IMG/VR virus record: IMGVR_UViG_3300042504_001105
Location: 1 to 25,609 of that record
Source: a virus
DNA: 25,609 nt
Strand: one strand, 5' to 3'
Shown here: piece by piece, positions 1 to 8,549 of the stretch
Position numbering within the stretch: the first letter of the stretch is position 1
Layout of the letters: each line of letters opens with the position of its first letter
Notes under the pieces: generated by a model
The model's database searches: none
The model's input: only the letters and a program-made list of their open reading frames with translations
What the model was told of the DNA's origin: nothing
Position numbers and translations under genes: made by a program

Positions 1-1455
1 TACCTCTTGCCACCCAAAAGCAACGCCAATCTTAATTTTTGACTGCGTAGCGTCAATGTCAACAATCTGATAGCGGGTGTCGGTAACGTTTGCAGGCCAT
101 ACAGCACCAGAGGCTGTCTGTTTCACCAGCCACATGCCGACGTTAATACCTAAGTCGTCAGTCAACCTATCGACGCCAGCGGTGCCGCTTGTCACAGTCA
201 TGAAGCCTGTCGCAAGATCGAAGTCAGAAACCCCTAACCTATCCCCTGTGCGATATACGGGGTCGTCAAATTGGGTGCCACCAGCAGCAGCCCCGATGCC
301 TCCACCCGCATTATTAAACACTTCATTTTCTTCAATAATTATTTCGCTACCAAAAACGACAATAATGCCCGTGTTGTCATTATTGTATACGCGATTGCGC
401 CTAATGACACACTGCATAATTGCCGATTGGCCGTTTGCCATGTAAAGATTTGCTTCAACGTCGATCCCAGCTTGAGGCGAATTAGTAACGGCCCCAGAAA
501 GATCGCAACCCTCAATCAAACACCCATGCACGGCAACCACCGAGATCACGTTACGCCCCGGATTGGTGCCCTTGCAATCTATGATGCTGATGTTTTTTGA
601 AACATTGTTGGCGGCGGGGTTGCCACCAATGTAGAAACAGTCATCACCGCCGCCGCCGGACCCATCGGCCCACAGGCCGCGCACAGAACACCGATCAGCA
701 CCTTGCAAGATGTAAATGTTATGGCTGCTTTGTGAGCCGTCCATCGTGGTCTTTGCGCCGTACCCCCAAATATGAACATCAGGCTGTTGAATCTGAAAAC
801 AGCGAGAACCGCCGCTAATCGCGACAATGTTTACCCCCGGCTCAAGAAAAATAAACGTGTCGGCGACTGGAATAATCCGGTCTGTTAGATAAGTCCCCTT
901 GGGAAAATACAGAGTTTTTCCTGCGGCAGCAGCAACAGCCGCATAGATAGCCGTCGTGTCAATCGTAATGCCGTCTCCAGCAGCACCAAAGTCTTTCACG
1001 GATATAATATCGCGCATTTTATCTTGGGCGGATCGTGCAACTGCACCCGCGCCAGAAGATAAGAAACCGATCCAGTCAGACCCATCTGCATCCGCCAAAT
1101 CTTCAACATTACCGATTTGGTTATTAAACCCAGTAAAAGTAATCTGAGATGCGGGCGGGGGTGCAGGGACAGAGACGTTGTCGTATGTACCCAACAAAAC
1201 CGACGCAGATGTGTTGATAACAAATTTGTAATCTGAACCCTCAGTCAACCAAATCTGGCCGCCTGGCACACGCCCCGCGCTGTCTAACACGATAGGGTTA
1301 GTGTGCGGCGTGCCGCCCGTTACAGAAGTGTACGTAGTTTGCGGCGTAGTCGTACCGGCTGCGTAGGTATATATTTTACCCCCGGACAACGGTTGACCGT
1401 TGTTGTCAAAAAACTGACCTGCATAACCGCCAATAGGCGAGGGATTAACTGGCAT
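1..1455 (-). CDS. Tailspike / tail fibre protein, pectate-lyase fold (3' end cut by window)
   Basis: Open for 485 codons from the ATG at 1455 to the window edge, so the C-terminus is missing. Residues about 8-82 (GGYAGQFFDNNGQPLSGGKI onwards, ending in TEGSDYKFVI) look like the N-terminal particle-anchoring domain of podovirus tailspikes. Residues about 152-190 contain SVKDFGAAGDG and then LYFPKGTYL, the opening of the Pectate_lyase_3 right-handed beta-helix. The remainder is rich in G, N, V and I, as expected of a beta-helix. The likely role is binding and possibly cleaving a host surface polysaccharide. GAGG sits about 8 bases before the ATG. It is the last visible gene of the leftward virion operon, and its GC is lower than that of the portal and terminase genes, as is common for exchangeable receptor-binding genes. 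The enzymatic specificity cannot be read from the sequence. Confidence 0.88.
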   Translation of the reverse strand, partial: MPVNPSPIGGYAGQFFDNNGQPLSGGKIYTYAAGTTTPQTTYTSVTGGTPHTNPIVLDSAGRVPGGQIWLTEGSDYKFVINTSASVLLGTYDNVSVPAPPPASQITFTGFNNQIGNVEDLADADGSDWIGFLSSGAGAVARSAQDKMRDIISVKDFGAAGDGITIDTTAIYAAVAAAAGKTLYFPKGTYLTDRIIPVADTFIFLEPGVNIVAISGGSRCFQIQQPDVHIWGYGAKTTMDGSQSSHNIYILQGADRCSVRGLWADGSGGGGDDCFYIGGNPAANNVSKNISIIDCKGTNPGRNVISVVAVHGCLIEGCDLSGAVTNSPQAGIDVEANLYMANGQSAIMQCVIRRNRVYNNDNTGIIVVFGSEIIIEENEVFNNAGGGIGAAAGGTQFDDPVYRTGDRLGVSDFDLATGFMTVTSGTAGVDRLTDDLGINVGMWLVKQTASGAVWPANVTDTRYQIVDIDATQSKIKIGVAFGWQEV

Positions 1456-1524
1456 ACTTATACCCTCAATAGATCCGTTAACAAAAACGTGTGCGCGACA
1501 GCCATGACAAACAAACTAAGCATG

Positions 1525-2673
1525 TCAGTACGCTTTCGTCACACTGTTAGTCCATGCCTCAGCAGAGGCAATCGTTGAGGCCGACAGATTTGTTGCGGAG
1601 AAACGCGCAATTAAGCTATAGAGCCTGCCGTTAAAATATCCAGCCGCAGTAGCTTGTCTGCCTATGTATAGTACCTGCGAACCAAAACTTGTCACCCCAC
1701 TATCCGTAGCAGAGCCCGTTGCCTTGACCGTTCCGTTTTCTCTCAAGGAAATTTCACCTGCCCCTGCTGCGGCGGCGTCATACAGAGTTGAAAACACAAC
1801 TGTATACGGCGCGACTTTGGTAACGCGCGGTGACAAGTTAAGAGCCGACCCATATAGAACGGCGCGGTAGGCATCCGTCGAACCATCGCCAGTAATAAGA
1901 CGCATCATGGCATCTGTCGCAGTAGTAGTGGTATCGCCAAACTGCCACACGGGGCTATTGTTTGACCTTGGCAATCCTACTCTGGTGCCTGCAAACATCT
2001 GCGCTTTTGTTACGCTGCCAGGGTTAATGCTTGCCGTGGCAAGAAAATCCGCCGTACCATCAAAGAAAAGGTAATACGGGAAATTTGTGGTGTCGTAATC
2101 AGTAGCTGTGGTGACACGCTGATAGGCTGGGAGACCTACGCCATCGCTGGTGACGCGGAGATCTGCGTTTGTAACCGTTCCCGATACGGTAATGGTAAGC
2201 GATCCGGCAGTGCAAGTAATAGAGTTGCTTCCTGCGGTATACGTTCCGGTGGCTGTACCCGATAACGTGACGGAACCATCGCCGCTAAAGGCGAGCGTGT
2301 AAGCCGTTGCAACAGTTGTTACCGATTGCGTAGACAGCGTAGCCGTAGCCAAAAGCTGGTTCACCCTAGCACTCAGCACGGGGCAAGAGGCTGGTGTGGC
2401 TTGCGTGGCGGTGTTGCCGCGACCGGACTTGTCAAGAATGCGGCCTACAGATTGCTCCACCGCTGTAACAGGCGTGGTCCCCGCGCTGTCTTGGAACATC
2501 GTGGTGAAATCGGACGGGTCGTACCAAACACCTTGCTCGCCCGCTGCAAAAAGCGAAGCAGGGTTAAATGCTTGACCTGCCGACAGCATCATCACGCCAT
2601 AACTGGGCTGGTAATAGTCCAGATACCGCTTAATGCGGTCGCCGCCATCAAAACCAGCCGGGGAGCGGATCAT
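1525..2673 (-). CDS. Tail-associated protein with concanavalin-like C-terminal half
   Basis: Encodes 382 residues. The N-terminus carries GVWYDPSDFTTMFQDSAGTT and SVGRILDKSGRGN (about residues 49-86), a pattern common in phage tail and receptor-binding proteins. The second half (TVVFSTLYDAA, ISLRENGTVKATGS, LYIGRQATAAGYFNGRLYSLI) resembles a LamG/concanavalin-like jelly roll, which in virion proteins usually serves carbohydrate or surface contact. The middle is a Thr/Ser/Gly-rich beta segment (residues about 110-190). The start overlaps the upstream stop by four bases (ATGA) and has no Shine-Dalgarno of its own, so it is probably translated by coupling. It lies directly upstream of the tailspike and shares its lower GC. 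The exact structural role is unknown. Confidence 0.75.
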   Translation of the reverse strand: MIRSPAGFDGGDRIKRYLDYYQPSYGVMMLSAGQAFNPASLFAAGEQGVWYDPSDFTTMFQDSAGTTPVTAVEQSVGRILDKSGRGNTATQATPASCPVLSARVNQLLATATLSTQSVTTVATAYTLAFSGDGSVTLSGTATGTYTAGSNSITCTAGSLTITVSGTVTNADLRVTSDGVGLPAYQRVTTATDYDTTNFPYYLFFDGTADFLATASINPGSVTKAQMFAGTRVGLPRSNNSPVWQFGDTTTTATDAMMRLITGDGSTDAYRAVLYGSALNLSPRVTKVAPYTVVFSTLYDAAAAGAGEISLRENGTVKATGSATDSGVTSFGSQVLYIGRQATAAGYFNGRLYSLIARFSATNLSASTIASAEAWTNSVTKAY

Positions 2674-2945
2674 GCGTAGTAAGACACGTTGATGGTTGCG
2701 GAAGCCGTCTGCTGGATGAACTGGATGGCCTTGAGGTCGCCGTCGTAGGACAGCGACACGCCCGTGGCCAGCGGCATCCCGACCGAGGCGGTCGGCGCCG
2801 TGCCGTCATCGCGCCAGCGAACGGCCTGCGTCTCCGCAACGACCAAGGCCAGAGTGGCCCCGACCGGGACGGTCAGCGCAGTCGATGCAGACAGGCTGGT
2901 GATCTGCTGGTAGCCCAAACACTGCGTGGTGGTCTTAAGGCCCAT
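2670..2945 (-). CDS. Small virion-module protein, beta-rich
   Basis: Encodes 91 residues, starting at the ATG at 2945 behind a strong AAGGAGG. The sequence has short beta-type stretches (ALTVPVGATLALVVAE) and the signature VRWRDDGTAPTASVGMPLATG. Small proteins with this signature occur in the head-tail gene clusters of many phages and prophages, so a decoration or head-tail accessory role is plausible. No catalytic motif is visible. It sits between the helical protein (2956-3321) and the tail protein (1525-2673), overlapping the latter by four bases. The family resemblance is from memory and the function is inferred from position. Confidence 0.7.
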   Translation of the reverse strand: MGLKTTTQCLGYQQITSLSASTALTVPVGATLALVVAETQAVRWRDDGTAPTASVGMPLATGVSLSYDGDLKAIQFIQQTASATINVSYYA

Positions 2946-2955
2946 GATAGCCTCC

Positions 2956-3321
2956 TTATGCGAGGAACTTGAGTTTGTAAATCGTAGTATAGTACAACCC
3001 TACGATCTCGTCGATGACGTTCTGAAGTGGCGTGCAGTCCTTGTCTACCACCTTATACCGAATGTCTTCAATTTCTGTCGCCTGCCGCTCAAGAAATTCC
3101 AGCACGTTGCTGGACTTGTCCGCCGACATCAGCATGACCGGCCCGATCAGGCCGTACTTGCCCTGGTACATTTCGGCAAACTTGTCGGCAAGGTCGATGA
3201 TTGCCGGGTAGAACTTACCCAACGCCTTGTGCTTGGCAAACGACCGTGTGTTGAGGTGTGCCGAGTGCGTTACGTCGCGCGCAAGGAACAGCATACCTAG
3301 AAACTTGTCGCAACCGCTCAT
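2956..3321 (-). CDS. Helical phage protein, DUF5856-like
   Basis: Encodes 121 residues, all predicted helical, with HSAHLNTRSFAKHKALGKFYP near the N-terminus and LADKFAEMYQGKYGLIGP in the middle. The His/Glu spacing and four-helix look resemble the ferritin-like/Dps-like small proteins classed as DUF5856 in phages; this assignment is from memory. An AAGGAG lies seven bases before the ATG, and the start overlaps the portal stop by four bases (ATGA), so it is co-translated with the portal gene. It could bind metal or be a small virion component; nothing in the sequence decides between these. Confidence 0.65.
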   Translation of the reverse strand: MSGCDKFLGMLFLARDVTHSAHLNTRSFAKHKALGKFYPAIIDLADKFAEMYQGKYGLIGPVMLMSADKSSNVLEFLERQATEIEDIRYKVVDKDCTPLQNVIDEIVGLYYTTIYKLKFLA

Positions 3322-5468
3322 ACAGGGGCTCCTTCAACAGGCATTTCGGGCGGCAGCGGCATCTGGCGTTCGGACGGCTGCGGCATCGTCGGGCGTCCGT
3401 TTGAGATGTCGCCCGTTTCGATGGCCGCTGCGATGGTGCCCATGACGATGTCCTGTATCTGGTCAGGCGTCATGGCGTTCTGGACCGCCGAGATGCGCTT
3501 GGTCTCGGCGTCATACGCTTTAATCTGCAACTCCTGCGCTTCCATCGAGTTCTGGATGTTCTCGACCATACCCATGGTTTGGTTGAGCTGCTGGGTCAGC
3601 GCCTCGATCATCTGCTCGGCAGACTGGAGTTCCGGCGACTTGTCGTCCTCGGCCAGCACTTTCGGGTCGATGATCTTCTTGAAGCGGGCCGCCATCTCCT
3701 GCGCACCCGGCCAGTCCATGTTCTTGATGAACAGGTCGCCCGCCACCTGCCACAACTGCGGGCTGGTCTGGAGGATGTTGGCCATGGCCTCGACGGCCTC
3801 CTGGCGCTTGGTCAGATAGCTCGGGCCCGTGGTGATGACGACGTCGTAGGTGCCGACCGTCGGGTTGTAGATCTTCTCAATGACGTTGCCCGCAGCGTCC
3901 ATGATCGGCTTGACCGGCTCGGGCTGCTGCGGGTTGATCTTGGCCATGCCAACCTCACCGTCAACGCCGATGATGCGCGCGATGCGCTCGGTGTCGTAGA
4001 TCTTGGGGATCATGTCCACAAGCTGGCGGGTGATGTGGCGGATGGCGCGGCCGAGGTTGTCAACGTAGTGGTAGGTGCCCGTGTCGCCCTCCTGCACGCG
4101 CGCGAGGATGGCCTTGCCAGAGCGTTCGTTGCCCTGCTGGCCGAGGCTGGCGTTGTACTGGCCGGTCGTAGACTTGATGTCCTCCGCGGCGCCCATCTTG
4201 GCCTGAATAAGGCCCGTCTGCGCCATTGGCGGCTGAGAACGCTGCGGGAGAGGCAGGACATTTCCCGCGCCGTCGGTCACATCCGGGTTCACTTCGAGGT
4301 ACGGCCAGTTGGTCGTGTTGGCCGTCTTCCACTGCATCTCGTAGCCTTCAAACTGGCCGCCATAAGCAACGAAGGGTGCCTTGGGCGCCAAGGCCAGCAT
4401 CTCGGCCTCCTGGCTGGTCCAGTAGTTGTACATGCGCTGCGCGTCCTTGGCGTTGCGCACCAGCCCGGAGACGTACAGGCGTCCGTCTACCTCAAATTCG
4501 TTGCCGACGACCCGCACGACCGGGATGTACTTGCCGATCCACTCGCGCTCGTCCAGCACCTCGTAGCCATTGGTCTTGACCCACATGACCTTGCGGCGGT
4601 CAACGGTGCGGGTGCGCACCGGCTGGCCAAACATGGCCTTGAGCTGCCCATCCTGCGGCGTACCGTTGAAGGCGGTCACGTTGCCGGGGTAAAGGTTGAG
4701 CTTGGCCTTCTCATGGTCGATGTAGAAGTATTCCGCGATACGGACGGTGTTCTGACTAATCCATTGGCTTAGTGACTGGTCGCCAATACCCTGCGCCATG
4801 ATGGACGTAATGGGTGCTGCGTCGGGGAACATCCGCTCAAACTCTTCCTTGAGCAGGTCTTCCGTAATGAAGCACCACTTGGCGTCGGACCCGCACGGGT
4901 CTTGGATCGTCGGGTCCATATAGACGCTGAACGAGTTGCGGATGCGGCCGATGCGCAGATCCTGATCAAAACTGTCTTCTCGTGCATATTCTGTCAGGAT
5001 GCGGATGTAGCCCTCGCCGTAGGTCACCTGGTTGTCGCAGGCGGTGTCGTAGGCCACGTCGGCGTCCGACATATACTCGATGTGCCGGATGATGCCGTCG
5101 AAAACCTCGGCCACTGCCACGTCGGCGTTGTCGTCAGCCGGGATCACCTTGCCGCTGGGCCGGTTCTGCCGCTGCTGGTTGGTGACCTGCCGGACGTGCT
5201 GCGGCAGCTTGTTGATGGTCAGGCAGGGGCGCGCGTTGATCGTCTGACCTTGCACGGAGCCGCGGGTCGCCAGCACGTCGGCTGGCCACTGCCACTGGTT
5301 GTCGGGCGAGCCTGCCATGAAGCGCAGGTCGTCCAGTTCGTCCTCGCGGCTCTCGCCCAAGGCAGAAATGGCCATGGTAAAGCGCGACCGCATGGTCGAG
5401 AGCATGTCGCTCTTGTCCGTGCCGCCGTTGGCGACCTTGGCCGCGCCTTTGATGCCATCGTCTGCCAC
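3318..5468 (-). CDS. Portal protein, P22-like
   Basis: Encodes 716 residues, the size expected of P22-type portals, which form the dodecameric DNA gateway at one capsid vertex and bind the terminase and the tail. Typical features are the N-terminal Trp/Pro-rich segment (SPDNQWQWPADV), LTINKLPQHVRQVTNQQRQN at about residues 84-103, the acidic segment after NRPSGKVIP, the wing region with YGEGYIRILTEY, and ERSGKAILARVQEGD near residue 450. The C-terminal about 100 residues are helical and Gln/Glu-rich (MIEALTQQLNQTMGMVENIQ), consistent with a barrel-type coil. The start is GTG at 5468, overlapping the upstream TAG and preceded by AAGAGGA. It is followed without a gap by virion genes. Confidence 0.92.
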   Translation of the reverse strand: MADDGIKGAAKVANGGTDKSDMLSTMRSRFTMAISALGESREDELDDLRFMAGSPDNQWQWPADVLATRGSVQGQTINARPCLTINKLPQHVRQVTNQQRQNRPSGKVIPADDNADVAVAEVFDGIIRHIEYMSDADVAYDTACDNQVTYGEGYIRILTEYAREDSFDQDLRIGRIRNSFSVYMDPTIQDPCGSDAKWCFITEDLLKEEFERMFPDAAPITSIMAQGIGDQSLSQWISQNTVRIAEYFYIDHEKAKLNLYPGNVTAFNGTPQDGQLKAMFGQPVRTRTVDRRKVMWVKTNGYEVLDEREWIGKYIPVVRVVGNEFEVDGRLYVSGLVRNAKDAQRMYNYWTSQEAEMLALAPKAPFVAYGGQFEGYEMQWKTANTTNWPYLEVNPDVTDGAGNVLPLPQRSQPPMAQTGLIQAKMGAAEDIKSTTGQYNASLGQQGNERSGKAILARVQEGDTGTYHYVDNLGRAIRHITRQLVDMIPKIYDTERIARIIGVDGEVGMAKINPQQPEPVKPIMDAAGNVIEKIYNPTVGTYDVVITTGPSYLTKRQEAVEAMANILQTSPQLWQVAGDLFIKNMDWPGAQEMAARFKKIIDPKVLAEDDKSPELQSAEQMIEALTQQLNQTMGMVENIQNSMEAQELQIKAYDAETKRISAVQNAMTPDQIQDIVMGTIAAAIETGDISNGRPTMPQPSERQMPLPPEMPVEGAPV

Positions 5469-6004
5469 TATTTCCTCTTGCCAGATGCGCTGGAAACGTT
5501 ACGGCCGCTGCTGTCCTTGCGAGGGCCTGCCACGCCGCCCTTGTTAAAGGCGTTCTGAGACGTGCGCTGCGAAGCTGACATGGGCGTCTTGTAGGCCGTA
5601 CCCGCCTTGGTAACGGTCTTGCCAGTCGTCTTGCCGGTGGTAAAGCCCGTTGTGTCGCCCGTTGCGCGGTTGACCGCCATGCGGGCGGGCGCCGCGGCTT
5701 TGACAGGCGACATGAGCTCAGAAACGGTCGTGCGAATAACCTGCGGAGGCTTGGGCTTGGGCTTGGGCACGGGCGCGGCGGCTTTCTGCTTAAGTTTGGC
5801 CAACTGCTGCCTGCTGTACTCGTCCATGCGCAGGCCAACGGGCTTTACGGGGCCAATCGGCTTGCTGTACTTTATGCCGAAGGGGCCGAAACCGCCCGAC
5901 AATTTGCTCTTTGGTTGCGTACTTCCCTGAAAGTCGCCTTTGTAGTCGGCGGTGTTGGGAATTTGACCGCGGTCTGATTTATACGCAACAGAACGTTTAG
6001 CCAT
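5468..6004 (-). CDS. Basic, low-complexity protein upstream of portal
   Basis: Encodes 178 residues, strongly basic and poor in hydrophobic residues. It has a Pro-Lys tract (VPKPKPKPPQV, about residues 78-88), a Thr/Gly/Lys segment with short repeats (TTGFTTGKTTGKTVTKAGTA) and a Ser/Arg/Lys tail. It is probably largely disordered. The ATG follows GTAGGATG with AAGGG further upstream. It lies between the large terminase and the portal together with three other small basic proteins, which suggests a nucleic-acid or capsid-interior role, for example DNA condensation or assembly. No named family is recognised. Confidence 0.7.
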   Translation of the reverse strand: MAKRSVAYKSDRGQIPNTADYKGDFQGSTQPKSKLSGGFGPFGIKYSKPIGPVKPVGLRMDEYSRQQLAKLKQKAAAPVPKPKPKPPQVIRTTVSELMSPVKAAAPARMAVNRATGDTTGFTTGKTTGKTVTKAGTAYKTPMSASQRTSQNAFNKGGVAGPRKDSSGRNVSSASGKRK

Positions 6005-6005
6005 C

Positions 6006-6146
6006 CTACTTGCCCTTTTTGCCCTGTGCCTTGCGCTTCATCGCGTAGGCGATGGCCACAGACTGCTTTGCGGGTTTGCCCGCAGCCATTTCGGTCTTGA
6101 TATTCTTGCGGAACGCGCCCTTGGAGGCTGATTTCACGAGCGGCAT
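6006..6146 (-). CDS. Very small basic protein (46 aa)
   Basis: Encodes 46 residues from the ATG at 6146, with AAGGATAAGTGAC upstream. The sequence is MPLVKSASKGAFRKNIKTEM followed by a helix with KPAKQSVAIAYAMKRKA. This short pattern (MPLVKS...AFxxNxxxEMxAGKPxKQxxAIAY) recurs in many phage genomes as a conserved hypothetical protein. The upstream gene stops two bases before (TGACATG), so translation is coupled. A longer reading is possible from non-ATG codons upstream, but those codons fall inside the preceding gene in another frame and give an unconvincing sequence. The function is unknown; the charge suggests DNA or RNA contact. Confidence 0.75.
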   Translation of the reverse strand: MPLVKSASKGAFRKNIKTEMAAGKPAKQSVAIAYAMKRKAQGKKGK

Positions 6147-6147
6147 G

Positions 6148-6360
6148 TCACTTATCCTTTCTGGAGCCCTTGACGCGTTTAATACCGGGCAGTCCGCCGT
6201 AGCTGGACAGCGACCGCTGCGCGGTTTTGGCTGATTTTTTGAAGTCGGCGGCAGTCGGAGCGCCCTTGGAGCCAACTTTCCGCATTTTTTCGCCTGATCC
6301 GGCGGCAATGCGGGCGCGTTTTACGGCAATATTTGCGTATAGACCGGGTTTCTTGGCCAT
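6148..6360 (-). CDS. Small basic protein (70 aa)
   Basis: Encodes 70 residues: MAKKPGLYANIAVKRARIAA, then GSGEKMRKVGSKGAPTAADF and a Lys/Ser/Arg tail. The block GSGEKMRKxGxKGAPTxxxF is widely conserved in phage hypothetical proteins placed near terminase and portal genes. GGAAG lies upstream of the ATG, and the preceding gene ends one base before it (TAAATG). There is no hydrophobic core large enough for an enzyme. It probably acts with its basic neighbours. Confidence 0.75.
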   Translation of the reverse strand: MAKKPGLYANIAVKRARIAAGSGEKMRKVGSKGAPTAADFKKSAKTAQRSLSSYGGLPGIKRVKGSRKDK

Positions 6361-6361
6361 T

Positions 6362-6619
6362 TTAGCACTTCCACCGTCTCATTGAGGCTTTCGCCCGCTC
6401 TGCATTCTTCGACTTGGCGACTACGCCACCCATCCGGGCGCAAAACGAGGCCTTCCGGCCCTTGTCCGCAGCCGTCTTGGGGGTAGGCGCGGGCGGCTTC
6501 AGCTTGCTGCCCGTCGCCTTGTTGTACTTGGCACGCCCCTTGGCCGTCAGCCCAGCGCCCTTGCTGACGGGCAGCTTCTCACCGCGTCCTACCGACAAAG
6601 ATACGCCCTTGCGCGCCAT
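6362..6619 (-). CDS. Small basic Cys-containing protein, DUF6321-like
   Basis: The chosen start is the ATG at 6619, giving 85 residues; it overlaps the terminase stop (TGATG) and has AGGG five bases upstream. An upstream TTG at 6634 is in frame but inferior. The sequence contains GLTAKGRAKYNKATGSKLKP, then KASFCARMGGV and a closing RRWKC. This combination (KGRxxYNxxTGSxLKxP ... SFCARM ... RxWxC) matches a small phage protein family that I recall as DUF6321. Its two cysteines could bind metal only as an oligomer. The function is unknown. Confidence 0.75.
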   Translation of the reverse strand: MARKGVSLSVGRGEKLPVSKGAGLTAKGRAKYNKATGSKLKPPAPTPKTAADKGRKASFCARMGGVVAKSKNAERAKASMRRWKC

Positions 6620-8145
6620 CACGACCCTAGCCAAGAGGTTGAAACACTTGACTGACCATAAGCCTTGCGCGGCGTTCTGTCAACGCGCTCGCCTCTGGAG
6701 GCCACGGGGAACGCGAATGTAACGGCTATCGCGTCTGCGGCGTCGGGGCTTGCGAGCCCACGGGCTTTCATCTCCTTCTTGCCTTCGAGGAAGATCGTGC
6801 CCTTGCTGTCCGGCTTCATCAGCGGCGAGATCAGGTCCGTCTTCAGCACCCGGTCGGGTGGGATCGACGCGGTCTTCAACCATTCCCGCATGGCTCCCCA
6901 CATCTCGGCCCGCTTGTTGCCGTACATGACCGGCTTGCTGCTCTTGGACCCAAAGTTCACCCCCTTGACCTTGTACCGCTGCTCCTTGAGCCGGTCCACG
7001 ACCCCCGCGCCCAGCCCGCCCTCGTCGATCACCACCATCGTCGGCTGGAACTCTTCCATCGCCTCGATGACGCGGCCGACTACTTCCATGGTGTCGTCAC
7101 CGCGGTAGCGCTTGATTGCCACGATGTCTCGGCCTTGCCGTACCGCGATAACTGTAGCGTCGGCACCGAAGCGTGCCGGGTCCACGCCGAGGACCACTGG
7201 AGCCGAGGCGTCCTTATAGCGGGGTCGTCCCATGGCGTCGTCGACGAGATGGATCGGGATGAACTGGTCATCTCCAGCCGAGGGAAACTCACCGTAGACC
7301 TCAACATGCGCCTGAACGCTGTCAGGCCCGTATTCGAGGATGATCTGCTCATAGACCGCCTTGTCCGTTCCTTCGACCGTGCGGGCGTCCACGGTCTTGT
7401 TGCGCCAGAAGTCCCGCTTGGCGTTGAACGCCTCGTAGAAGTAGCCCGTGTTGCGGCGGGGGTTGGAGAACGCCATCCAGAAGCGGTTGGGCGTGTTCTC
7501 GGTGAAGAAGCCCGCTGCCACCTGCCAGATGCTGTCGGAGATACCGCTGGCTTCGTCGAACACCAGCATTACACCATCGAAGTTGTGCACGCCCGCGTAG
7601 GCGTCCGGGTTCTCTTCCGACCACAGCCGTCCCTCGACGCCCCAGTAGCGCGTGCCCTTCTTCAGGTCGCGCTCGACCAGCTCGGCCAGCCACTTGGCGG
7701 GCATGACGCGGGTAGCCGAGACCTCGAACCAGTGACTGTTCAACGCGAGCGCCAGCCACTTGGTGATCTCGGCCCAGGTGATCGACCGGAGCTGCGTCTC
7801 GGAGTTGGCCGACACGATGGTGCTGGACCCGATCCGGGTCGTCAACATCCAGATGATGAGCCACGAGACGAGGGCCGACTTGCCGATGCCGCGGCCGGAA
7901 GACACGGCCATGCGGAGCACGTCGAAGTCCACCTTGCCGCTGTTCTGCCTGATGTGCTCGGCCAGATCGCGCAGCACCTCGCGCTGCCACTTGCGCGGGC
8001 CAGAGAAGTGCTCCAGCGGCGTGCCGGGCTGCCCCCACGGAAACAGCCACATCACGAACTTGAGCGGGTCGTCCTTGAGCGACGGCGCCCACAGGGACGC
8101 CATCAGGTTCTGCTCGTCCTCAGCGCTGTAGCGCGTGGTCTGCAT
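6619..8145 (-). CDS. terL: Terminase large subunit
   Basis: Encodes 508 residues. The packaging ATPase has a P-loop SSGRGIGKS at 82-90, a Walker B MLVFDEA at 193-199 and a coupling motif around AFSNPRRNTG (225-234). The RNase H-like nuclease has LGVDPARFGAD (319-329, Asp322), VVIDEGGLGAGVVD (371-384, Asp374) and SPDAADAI (466-473). Together these are a complete motor plus headful/cos nuclease, which translocates DNA into the procapsid through the portal. The start ATG overlaps the upstream TAA (TAATG) with no good Shine-Dalgarno, which indicates coupling. The gene order small terminase, unknown gene, large terminase, portal is typical of P22-like and related podoviruses. Confidence 0.95.
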   Translation of the reverse strand: MQTTRYSAEDEQNLMASLWAPSLKDDPLKFVMWLFPWGQPGTPLEHFSGPRKWQREVLRDLAEHIRQNSGKVDFDVLRMAVSSGRGIGKSALVSWLIIWMLTTRIGSSTIVSANSETQLRSITWAEITKWLALALNSHWFEVSATRVMPAKWLAELVERDLKKGTRYWGVEGRLWSEENPDAYAGVHNFDGVMLVFDEASGISDSIWQVAAGFFTENTPNRFWMAFSNPRRNTGYFYEAFNAKRDFWRNKTVDARTVEGTDKAVYEQIILEYGPDSVQAHVEVYGEFPSAGDDQFIPIHLVDDAMGRPRYKDASAPVVLGVDPARFGADATVIAVRQGRDIVAIKRYRGDDTMEVVGRVIEAMEEFQPTMVVIDEGGLGAGVVDRLKEQRYKVKGVNFGSKSSKPVMYGNKRAEMWGAMREWLKTASIPPDRVLKTDLISPLMKPDSKGTIFLEGKKEMKARGLASPDAADAIAVTFAFPVASRGERVDRTPRKAYGQSSVSTSWLGS

Positions 8146-8549
8146 TATTTGCGGCGGCTCATAAAGCCTGTAAACGCCGACATTGCATTGCGCGTGTTTG
8201 CGTTGCCGCCAGAAAAAACGCCGGACAACAGGTCAGCAAACGCATTTCCTTGCTGCGATGGCGCAGGTTCCTCGGGCGGCGACATGAACTGGTAGAACAT
8301 CTTGCCCCGGCTGCCCAGCATGGACGGGCCCACTATGCGCAGCAGTTGTTCTATAGACTGCGCGCGGTCACCAAGGTCTTCGCGAAATTCTGGTCTCAAG
8401 GTCCAGCCGGAATAGTCAGAGAACATTGGCCGCGCGCGGCGTTGGTTTTGGCCAAAATCAAACCTTTGGCCTGCCGTGCCGGGGGTGCGCCCAAACAATC
8501 CTGTAACAAGTTGTTTTTGCGCCGAAATGTCAGGTGATTTCGGAAACAT
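8145..8549 (-). CDS. Unknown protein between the terminase subunits
   Basis: Encodes 134 residues from an ATG with a strong GGAGG six bases upstream. It is Arg/Gly/Phe-rich with a disordered N-terminus (GLFGRTPGTAGQRFDFGQNQ), a central helical stretch with LGDRAQSIEQLLRIVGPSML (about 56-77) and a Gly/Asn-rich C-terminus (ADLLSGVFSGGNANTRN). It overlaps the small terminase by 20 bases and the large terminase by one. No family is recognised. Its position suggests a packaging or head-assembly accessory role. Confidence 0.65.
   Translation of the reverse strand: MFPKSPDISAQKQLVTGLFGRTPGTAGQRFDFGQNQRRARPMFSDYSGWTLRPEFREDLGDRAQSIEQLLRIVGPSMLGSRGKMFYQFMSPPEEPAPSQQGNAFADLLSGVFSGGNANTRNAMSAFTGFMSRRK

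Noticed and set aside
1458-1523. 21-codon leftward ORF between the tail protein and tailspike
   Set aside because: It is hydrophobic and starts one base after the upstream stop, but has no Shine-Dalgarno and is too short to distinguish from chance.
3579-4772. 397-codon open frame on the + strand opposite the portal gene
   Set aside because: Mirror-image composition of the portal codons with no recognisable domain; the portal frame is unambiguous.
7135-8295. 386-codon + strand frame opposite the large terminase
   Set aside because: Shadow of a fully motif-supported terminase gene.
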